Shown piece by piece: positions 37,128-45,357 of a stretch of 64,000 nt of DNA. The position numbers and the translations under genes are program-made. A model generated the notes under the pieces. The model worked only from the letters and a program-made list of their open reading frames with translations, had not been told where the DNA came from and ran no database searches. Position 1 is the first letter of the stretch, and each line of letters opens with the position of its first letter. The stretch comes from Lolium rigidum (Eukaryota; Streptophyta; Magnoliopsida; Poales; Poaceae). The DNA is taken from contig NC_061510.1 of the NCBI RefSeq assembly GCF_022539505.1, positions 401,246,249 to 401,310,248 of the forward strand, in the 5' to 3' direction.

Positions 37128-37147
37128 CTCCCCGGCAACGGCGCCGA
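37128..37147 (-). other. Primer-binding site of the nested element
   Basis: On the minus strand TCGGCGCCGTTGCCGGGGAG, 11 bases inside the 5' LTR. Almost the same site as in copies A and B. Confidence 0.8.
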
Positions 37148-37158
37148 GAAAATATGCT

Positions 37159-38790
37159 TGCTAGCGCGTAGTTGACGTGGGCGTAGTAGCTTCCTTGTGA
37201 CGGTAAAGCACTCGTCCGTTGGGAACCCCAAGAGGAAGGTATGATGTCGTATAGCAGCAAGTTTTCCCTCAGTAAGAAACCAAGGTTTAATCGAACCAGT
37301 AGGAGTCAAGAAGCACGTTGAAGGTTGTTGGTGACGGAGTGTAGTGCGGCGCAACACCAGGGATTCCGGCGCCAACGTGGAACCTGCACAACACAACCAA
37401 AGTACTTTGCCCCAACGAAACAGTGAGGTTGTCAATCTCACCGGCTTGCTTTGTAACAAAGGATTAGATGTATAGTGTGGATGATGATTGTTTGCGAGAG
37501 AACGGTAGAAACAAGTATTGCGATAGATTGTATTCGATGTAAAAGAATGGACCGGGGTCCACGAGTTCACTAGAGGTGTCTCTCCCATAAGAAATAGCAT
37601 ATTGGGTAAACAAATTACGGTTGGGCAATTGACAAATAGAGAGGGCATGACAATGCACATACATGACATGATGAGTATTGTGAGATTTAATTGGGCATTA
37701 CGACAAAGTACATAGACCGCTATCCGACATGCATCTATGCCTAAAAAGTCCACTTTCGGGTTATCATCCGAACCCCTTCCGGTATTAAGTTGTAAACAAC
37801 GGACAATTGCATTAAGTATGGTGTGTAATGTAATCAATAACTATATCCTCGAACATAGCATCAATGTTTTATCCCTAGTGGCAACAAGCACATCCATAAT
37901 CTTAGAGGTTGCTTGTCACTCCCCGCAGTTCACGGAGACATGAACCCACTATCGAGCATAAATACTCCCTCTTGGAGTTACAAGCAATGACTTGGCCGGA
38001 GCCTCTACTAGCAACGGAGAGCATGCAAGATCATAAACAACACATAGATAGATTGATAATCAACATAACATAGTATTCTCTATTCATCGGATCCCAACAA
38101 ACACACATGTAGCATTACGGATAGATGATCTTGATCATGATAGGCAGCTCACAAGATCAGACAATGATAGCACAATGGGGAGAAGACAACCATCTAGCTA
38201 CTGCTATGGACCCATAGTCCAGGGGTGAACTACTCACTCATCAATCCGGAGGCGATCATGGCGGTGTAGAGTCCTCCGGGAGATGATTCCCCTCTCCGGC
38301 AGGGTGCCGGAGGTGATCTCCAGAATCCCCCGAGATGGGATTGGCGGCGGCGGCGTCTCAGTATGTTTTCTCGTATCGTGGCTCTCGGTACTGGGGGTTT
38401 CTCGACGAAGGCTTTAAGTAGGCGGAAGGGCAATGCGGGGGGCCACACGAGGGCCCCACACGACAGGGCGGCGCGGCCAAGCCCTAGGCCGCGCCGCCCT
38501 GTTGTGGCGGCGCCTCGTGGCCCCACTTCCTTTCCCCTCAGGTGTTCTGGAAGCTTCGTCCAAAAATAGGACCCTGGGCGTTGATTTCGTCCAATTCCGA
38601 GAATATTTCCTTACTAGGATTTCGAAACCAAAAACAGCGAGAAAACGACAAGCTGGCTCTTCGGCATCTTGTTAATAGGTTAGTGCCGGAAAATGCATAA
38701 TAATGACATATAATGTGTATAAAACATGTGAGTATCATCATAAAAGTAGCATGGAACATAAGAAATTATAGATACGTTTGAGACGTATCA
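37159..38790 (-). repeat. 5' LTR of the nested element
   Basis: 1632 bp, bounded by TG and CA. Very close to 30552-32181; differences are mostly single-base insertions or deletions. Confidence 0.9.
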
Positions 38791-39608
38791 CTAGTAAATT
38801 GAAGGAAGCATTGTGGGCTTATAGAACTGCTTATAAAAATCCCATGGGTATGTCACCGTATAAAATGGTCTATGGAAAAGCTTGTCATTTACCTTTAGAA
38901 CTAGAGAACAAAGCTTATTGGGCGGTAAGAGAACTAAATAAAGATCCTAAACTTGCCGGTAATAAGAGATTGCTACAATTGAGTTCTCTAGATGAATGGA
39001 GAAGTGAAGCTTATGAAAATGCTAAACTCTTTAAAGAGAAAGTTAAGAAATGGCATGATAGAAGAATTATCAAAAGAGAATTTAATATTAGGGATAAAGT
39101 CCTATTGTATCGGTCTCGTCTCAGATTCTTTGCAGGGAAATTACTCTCAAAGTGGGAAGGACCATATGTCATTGAAGAGGTGTATCGTTCAGGAGCAATT
39201 AAAATTAGCTCTCTTCAAGGCAATGCCACGCAAGTGGTGAATGGACAAAGACTCAAGCATTATATCTCAGGGGATTCTTATAATGAAGATGTTGATGTTA
39301 TTCGAGTGGTAACTCCGGAAGTTTTCATCAAAGGTCAAATTGACAGTCCGGCAGAATTCGACTTTGAATAGGTAACAGTACTGGTAATAAAATGTTCGTG
39401 TTTTACTTTCCGAACAATGTTTTTGTTGTTTTTGGAAAATATGAAAAATTACGAGATCGAAACGGAGTGGAGGAGACGCACGAGGGGGCGCCCCCATAGG
39501 CCGGCGCGGGCCCCATCCTGGCCGCGCCGCCCTATGAGGAGGCCGCGTCGTCGCCCCTCTCCGACTCTGGTTCGACCTGGTACTTTCCTCTTGCCGTAAA
39601 AATTTATT

Positions 39609-39617
39609 CTATATAAC
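39609..39617 (+). promoter_or_regulatory. TATA box before the third ORF of copy A
   Basis: CTATATAAC lies 94 bp before the ORF start, after a GC-rich LTR-like block and followed by a 6-bp hairpin (CGGACC and GGTCCG). The same arrangement is kept in copy B at 63196-63204. It suggests an internal promoter; inference only. Confidence 0.5.
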
Positions 39618-39710
39618 CCCCCGGACCCCTGGAGGTCCGTATATCGATTTCTCGACGTGTTTTGTTTTGAGCTGTTTTCTACCAGGTTCTGCTCCGGATC
39701 TAGATCCATC

Positions 39711-40208
39711 ATGTCTTCATCGGGAACTCCTAAGGATAGCTTCTTTGAGGACGTCGTCAACCCGTACATGAACGAGCTGAAGATGCACCCCAAGGAATTG
39801 CTGCTCGTAGATGGGGAGTTGCAGATCAAAGATGTTCAGGGTCCTAAAGGGGAAGGAAGCTTGGAAGATAGGATGGAGAAGCTAGAACAAGAGGTCTTCA
39901 ATTACAAGAAGATGGCTGAGCGTGAGGTGGATATCTTCCACAAGATTGTGTCTGAACTTATTGATGGACACAAGAAGGAGACTGCAAAGCTGTGGGACGA
40001 CATCCTCTCGCTTCACGACACCACCAACAAACTCCAAGCCCAACTCTATGATGTTCACAATCAAAACTGTGAGTATGAAAACAGGTTTAAACACATAAGC
40101 TATGCTGCTAGTTTCAGGATTCCCGAAACCAGGATGTCGTTTGTTGATGGAGAGCCTCTTCCTTGGAAGTCTGATGATGGGAATTCATCACCACCGCCGA
40201 AGGAGTAA
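39711..40208 (+). CDS. Third ORF of copy A, coiled-coil protein of unknown function
   Basis: 165 codons from the ATG at 39711 (MSSSGTPKDSFF) to TAA at 40206-40208. An in-frame upstream ATG at 39657 lies in the leader shared with copy B. The central part (about residues 55-120) is rich in heptad-like Leu/Ile/Val with charged residues and looks like a coiled coil. There is no membrane segment or signal peptide, so an envelope role is not supported. The C-terminus SSPPPKE is shared with the otherwise unrelated ORF of copy B. It sits after integrase, where Athila elements often carry an extra ORF. Open and unbroken, unlike pol. Confidence 0.65.
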   Translation: MSSSGTPKDSFFEDVVNPYMNELKMHPKELLLVDGELQIKDVQGPKGEGSLEDRMEKLEQEVFNYKKMAEREVDIFHKIVSELIDGHKKETAKLWDDILSLHDTTNKLQAQLYDVHNQNCEYENRFKHISYAASFRIPETRMSFVDGEPLPWKSDDGNSSPPPKE

Positions 40209-42010
40209 TTCATCATTGGTATTGACATCCCCTTGGTTTGTTCCAAGCTTGGGGGAGTGCCGCGGTATCACATCATCACTATCTTTTACCTTTTATTGCC
40301 AAGTAGTGTCATATCATGAGTAGGGAAGTTATCATATAAGATGGGTTGCAGTGTGGAAGTATCTCTCTAGTTGGTTGTCTATGTATCCCTTGGTGTGAGT
40401 TATCGTTATGGAATATTAATGAGAAGTCTTATCATTTACATATTGCACATCTTATTCTAGTTTGCAATCTCCATTATATGATTGATCTTGTTATTAGTAT
40501 TGGCATCACTTTGGGAGCATTGAGTTAATCTATTTGGTTTTGGCAAACTTAGCATTGGTCAATAGCAACAACACTTTGAGGTTTAAGTAGAAAAGAGAAA
40601 TACATGTAGATATGTTGTTTCATTGTCTTTCTTTCTTGTTAGCTCTTAAGCTTATTATTCTGAAGTTAAAATTGTTTGTGCTTACAAGGAAGATGCATGA
40701 TTGTTTCTATCACATGTATACTTGTTTGCTTCCCTCAACTCTTATGCTTGCTAATTAACCTTGCTAGCCATAAACCTGTACCGAGAGGGATGCTTCTCGT
40801 GCATCCAAACCTTAACCCAAACCATGCCATTTGTGTCCACCATAACTACCCACTACATGGTATTTCCTGCCATTCCAAGTAAATATTTCATGTGCTACCT
40901 TTAAACAATTCAAAATTTATCACCCCTCATTTGTGTCAATGTTCTATAGCTCATGAGGAAGTATGTGGTGTTTTATCTTTCAATCTTGTTGGGCAACTTT
41001 CATCAATGGACTAGTGGCTTCATCCACTTATCCAATAACTTTGCAAAAAGAGCTGGCAATGGGATTCCCAGTCCCAAGTTAATTAACTTTCATAATTTTA
41101 CAAATAGACACTCCTCCACGGTATGTGATTGTTGGATGGCACCCGAGGATTCGGTTAGCCGTGGCTTGAGAAAGCAAAGGTGGGGAGGAGTGTCATCTAA
41201 ATAAAACTAAAATAAAAGGCACTCCTTCATGGTATGAGATTGTTGGCAGGCACCCGAGGATTCGGTTAGCCATGGTTTGTGTAAGCAAAGGTTGGAAGGA
41301 GTGCCAACCAAGAATAAAACTTTATGGGAGCCGCTCTTCGAGAGTTTGTCTGGCAAGGGGGGTTAGAGAACCCGCTACCATTCGTTGACAATAACAAACA
41401 CCTCTCAAAACTGTACTTTTATTCTCCTTATATGATTTCAAAACTGAAAAAGCTCTAGCACATGATTTAATCCCTACTTCCCTCTGCGAAGGGCCTGTCT
41501 TTTACTCTATGTTGAGTCAGTAAACCTATTTCCCTCCATATTGAGCAAGCATTTGAGTTGTTGTGATCAAACTATCTATATTGTGATTTACTTCATCATG
41601 TCTTTTACTCTTCCTTGTTTAGTACAAGTTTTATCTGAATGAATATAGCTCTGAAGGTTATCAATGACTATGAGGAGATTATTATGATTGAGTATGCAAG
41701 TTGTGCCATATAAGCTTTAATATGAGGGTGCTGCTCGATAGATAAGTATAACCTGTTAATTGTTCTCTGAACAAGAACGAAGTTTGCCATTACCAATTAT
41801 GATTTCTTATGCACCTTTATTTGTGATTACTCCCTACTTGTTTCAAGTTGAACTATATGAGGAAGTTGTTCATTAGAATGTCTTGTGTGAATTAATATGA
41901 TGCTTCTTGTCCGTATTTTATTTATCGACTTGTCACTCCATAAACATGTGGTCCTGTTTACCGAGTTCAGTTTCGCTTGGGGACAAGCGAAGTCTAAGCT
42001 TGGGGGGAGT
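40209..42010 (+). other. 3' noncoding part of copy A with two polypurine tracts
   Basis: An internal tract AAGCTTGGGGGAGTG lies at 40245-40259, 37 bases after the ORF stop. The terminal tract AAGCTTGGGGGGAGT lies at 41996-42010 directly before the 3' LTR. In between, a roughly 110-bp unit with CACCCGAGGATTCGGTTAGCC occurs twice (about 41110-41200 and 41220-41310). No gene is seen. Confidence 0.75.
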
Positions 42011-43419
42011 TGATACGTCCATTTTGCATCACTATTTTGTATCATAATTTGCTATTATTCATTGATATATTTCATATTTGGAGATGATATTTATGTTATT
42101 TCATCTATTTTGCATGTTTCATGATTATTGGAGGATCGCGCACCGGAGCCAGGATTCTGCTGGAAAAAGCACCGTCAGAATGCAATATTTCAGAAGATCA
42201 ACAATTGCCATAAATTATATGAAAAATCCTATTTTTCCAGAAGACGAAGGGAGCCAAAAGGGGGAGCCGAGGAGGGCCGCCATGGGCCCACCTCATAGGC
42301 TGGCGCGGCCCAAGGCCTGGCCGCGCCGCCCTGTGAGGAGGGGGCCCACAGCCCCCTCTGGCCCCCTCTCCTTCGCGTACATCTTCGTCCCGAAAACCTA
42401 AGACCTGGAGGATAGTCGCGAGGAGTCACATCCGCCTCTGCGGGGCGGAAAACACCAGAGAGAAAAGAGCTCTCCGGCAGGCTGAAATCTGCCGGGGAAA
42501 TTCCCTCCCGGAGGGGGAAATCGACGCCATCGTCACCGCCATCGAGCTGGACATCATCTCCATCACCATCGTCATCATCTCCATCATCATCACCGCCATC
42601 TCCACCGCTGCACCTCGTCACCGTTGTAACAATTAGGGTTGAATCTTGATTGTTTGATAGGGGAAACTCTTCCGGTATTGATCTCTACTTGTTATTGATG
42701 CTATTGAGTGAAACCATTGAACCAAGGTTTATGTTCAGATTGTTATTCATCATCATATCACCTCTGATCATGTTCCATATGATGTCTCGTGAGTAGTTCG
42801 TTTAGTTCTTGAGGACATGGGTGAAGTCTAAATGTTAGTAGTGAATTATGGTTGAGTAATATTCAATGTTATGATATTTAAGTTGTGGTATTATTCTTCT
42901 AGTGGTGTCATGTGAACGTCGACTACATGATACTTCACCTTTATGGGCCTAGGGGAATACATCTTGTACTCGTTTGCTAATTGCGGGGTTGCCGGAGTGA
43001 CAGAAACCTAAACCCCCGTTGGTATATCGATGCAGGAGGGATAACAGGATCTCAGAGTTTAAGGCTATGGTTAGATTTATCTTAATTACTTTCTTGTAGT
43101 TGCGGATGCTTGCAAGGGGTATATTCACAAGTATGTATTAGTCCCAGGAAGGGCGGTGCATTAGCATAGGTTCACCCACACAACACTTATCAAAACAATG
43201 AAGATTAACCAGCTATATGAAGCGAAAGCACTAGACTAAAATCCCCGTGTGTCCTCAGGAACGTTTGGTCATTATAAGTAAACAAACCGGCTTGTCCTTT
43301 GTGCTAAAAAGGATTGGGCCACTCGCTGCAATTATTACTCTCGCACTTTACTTACTCGTACTTTATTCACATGTTACACTAAAACCCCCTGAATACTTGT
43401 CCGCGTGAGCATTTACGGT
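42011..43419 (+). repeat. 3' LTR of copy A, cut by the assembly gap
   Basis: Begins TGATACGTCC after the polypurine tract and aligns with the 5' LTR up to the gap. By comparison with 24786-26295 roughly the last 110 bp are missing. Confidence 0.9.
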
Positions 43420-43519
43420 NNNNNNNNNNNNNNNNNNNNNNNNNNNNNNNNNNNNNNNNNNNNNNNNNNNNNNNNNNNNNNNNNNNNNNNNNNNNNNNNN
43501 NNNNNNNNNNNNNNNNNNN
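43420..43519. other. Assembly gap, 100 N
   Basis: Exactly 100 N, the usual placeholder for a gap of unknown size. Sequence on the two sides belongs to different elements, so at least one junction is hidden. Confidence 0.98.
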
Positions 43520-43589
43520 TGGTGTATCAAAGAAACAAGAAGGCTAAAGGAGACCCCCCACTTCAACAACAATCAAAAAGGGGTCTACA

Positions 43590-43930
43590 GAGGAAATCCG
43601 GTCAGTCACCCGGTTGGACCGGGCCACAGACCGGATGGTCCGGCGCAAGGTCCGGTCGACCGGGCGCCAACCGGGCGCCAACCGGGCGCCAAGGCGACGT
43701 TGGAAGAATCCGGTTTGCCGCCCGGTCAGCCGGGCCACAGACCGGCGGGTCCGGCGCACGGTCCGGTCGACCGGGCGCCAACCGGGCGCCAACCGGACAG
43801 AGCCCCTGGACGAAGAGAATGTGGTTCCGGCCCAGCATCCGGTCGCGACCGGCTGATCCGGTCACTGGTCCGGTCTGACCGGATCCCAGACCGGACAGTC
43901 TGGTCACTGGTCCGGTTGACCCGGTTTGAC
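43590..43930. repeat. CCGGTC/GACCGG palindrome array
   Basis: Many copies of CCGGTC, GACCGG and the 12-bp palindrome CCGGTCGACCGG, with repeated ACCGGGCGCCA units. A longer unit starting GCCGGGCCACAGACCGG occurs twice, offset by about 120 bp (near 43615 and 43735). Confidence 0.85.
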
Positions 43931-43981
43931 GAGAAGAAAGCTGAGGTGGCAAGTGACCAACGGCCATATTTCGAAGTACAC

Positions 43982-43988
43982 TATAAAT
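43982..43988 (+). promoter_or_regulatory. TATA box of the LTR fragment
   Basis: TATAAAT, about 55 bp after the last CCGG palindrome and followed by a CT-rich stretch. Confidence 0.6.
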
Positions 43989-44686
43989 AGGCCTTCTCCT
44001 ACCTCTGAATAGTTAGGCAACATACTATAAGCTATTCTTGAGCTCTCTCTCTCTTACTCCATTGCTAGAAACACCAAAAGCCTCCGATCTCCCTCCTCCT
44101 CCACCCAAACTCAAATCCCTCCGGGGAATCACTAGAGGAGGACCCGATCTACTGTTCTACCAAGCCAAATCTCATTCCCCCTTGTATTCATCGAGAAGCT
44201 TGTCTCCTAGGGTTCCTTGGAAACTCTAGGTGGGCAAGAGGAGTCCGGAAGCATCCGGGCTGTGGATTTGCTCCGGGCAAGATTGTGAAGGTTTGGAGGC
44301 TACCTCAAAGTCTACCACAAGTGAGTGAGCTATTCCTTCGTGGGATAGGCTCCGGAGAATAGGGTGAGCCTTCGTGGCGTGGGGAATCCTTCGTGGGACC
44401 TCCACCCTCCAAACGTGACGTACCTTGTTGCAAAGCAAGGGAACACGGGAATACATCCTCGTCTCCGCGTGCTATCGGTTATCTCTAACCGAACTCCTTA
44501 CTTGTGATTTAGCTGCCCTGTGAGAGCCTTCGTGCTCGAGTTAGTTGTATCCTCATATAGGTTGCTTCACCTAGTTTGCATTAGGCTCACCTTTATATTC
44601 CGCAAAGCCTAATATTGCAAAGAAAGAATTAAAATTTGTAGAAACCTATTCACCCCCCCTCTAGGTTTACCATCTCTATACTTTCA

Positions 44687-45357
44687 CTTTTGTTTTGAAT
44701 GATATTATGGGAGTGATGATTCCATGTTTGTGCACTTTTTACTCCAATGCAAATTGTCTAGTTTTGTGCACAAACCTTGGGGAGCTTCCTCATATTATTT
44801 AGAGAAATCTTCTTGATCTTATCATAATATCTATCTTTCTTTTGGTATCTTCTTTGTGGTTCATTTGGTTGCTTGCTTCATTTGTTGAAGCTTCTTGACT
44901 TTGTTATCTTTTTTTGCAATCTTTGATCCTATCTATAGTGTGATTCCTTCCGAATATTCGTCATTGGATACGTGCATTTGATTCCTCTCAAATTATGAGA
45001 AATGCACACGCTATGGAGAAACTCTCACTATATTGGCCTTCTAAATTTTTCACCCATTTCGGCAATTGGTGCCAATGGGGGAGAAGTTTGGAGGGTTTAA
45101 GGGAATTTGGTTATATCTTTGCTTTGTGCTTAAACATGTGCCTTTATTGCATTGCATCTTGTTGCTTTGCATAGTTGAATATTTAGAGGAAACTCCACTA
45201 GGCTTTGAATGCCAATATATGCAATGAAAGTCAAGATCATTCACACATGCATATATTATGGGGGAGTTTGCTCTATATATTCAACTTGTTTGTTACTTCA
45301 ATTCCTTATATAAACCCTCTCAAAGAGATTGTCATCAATTACCAAAATGGGGGAGAT
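44687..45357 (+). other. Interior remnant of a copia-like element with polypurine tract
   Basis: About 670 bp of T-rich noncoding sequence ending in AAAATGGGGGAGAT (45344-45357) directly before the LTR start. No ORF with a known motif. It is the 3' end of the interior of the element whose 3' LTR follows. Confidence 0.65.

Larger units (their letters stand above)
30552..38790 (-). mobile_element. Non-autonomous gypsy element (gag-protease only) nested in copy A
   Basis: Two LTRs (30552-32181 and 37159-38790) bound it, and CTAGT is duplicated at 30547-30551 and 38791-38795, inside the integrase codons of copy A. On the minus strand the order is 5' LTR, primer-binding site (rc of 37128-37147), gag, protease, a long noncoding part and polypurine tract. 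There is no reverse transcriptase, RNase H or integrase. The two LTRs are very similar, differing mainly by single-base indels, so insertion is younger than copy A. It resembles the Sabrina-like gag-only elements known in Triticeae; I could not verify that name. Confidence 0.92.
26412..39371 (+). pseudogene. gag-pol of copy A, broken and split by an insertion
   Basis: gag starts at the ATG 26412 with the HWYKLLDDGDSLEW capsid motif near 26690-26735. The protease has DIGAS at 27593-27607, and reverse transcriptase spans about 28400-29160 with FMDD near 28904. RNase H and its [10 protein letters not shown] part lie near 29545-29575. The integrase zinc-finger region is at about 29970-30115, and the core ([31 protein letters not shown]) at about 30195-30500. 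The last integrase part resumes at 38791 and stops at 39369-39371. Breaks against copy B: indels near 26740, 27113, 29160, 29300 and 29372, and TGG to TAG at 28502-28504. The encoded enzymes would carry out reverse transcription and insertion. Confidence 0.9.
24786..43419 (+). mobile_element. Athila-type Ty3/gypsy element, copy A, with nested insertion
   Basis: The order is 5' LTR (24786-26295), primer-binding site, gag, protease, reverse transcriptase, RNase H, integrase, a third ORF, long 3' noncoding part, polypurine tract and 3' LTR from 42011 into the assembly gap. Without the nested element (30552-38790) it would be about 10.4 kb. The left flank is ATCAT; the matching duplication would lie in the gap. 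The FMDDFSVYG active-site context and the extra ORF after integrase fit the Athila/Tat branch. Numerous 1-2 base indels and one nonsense codon break pol. Confidence 0.9.
43520..44686 (+). repeat. Copia-like LTR fragment, right part
   Basis: Ends in a C-run, CTCTAGG and finally CTTTCA, like the LTR at 45358-47850, but diverged from it. Contains CCGG-rich palindromes and a TATA box. The start is lost in the gap. Sequence after 44686 is not a primer-binding site, so this is a 3' LTR or solo LTR inserted in the next element's interior. Confidence 0.7.

Noticed and set aside
39711..40208. Envelope-type protein as the third ORF
   Set aside because: Position fits, but there is no signal peptide or membrane segment in either copy; left as unknown function.
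43363..43878. Open frames running through the N gap
   Set aside because: They exist only because N codons are not read as stops.
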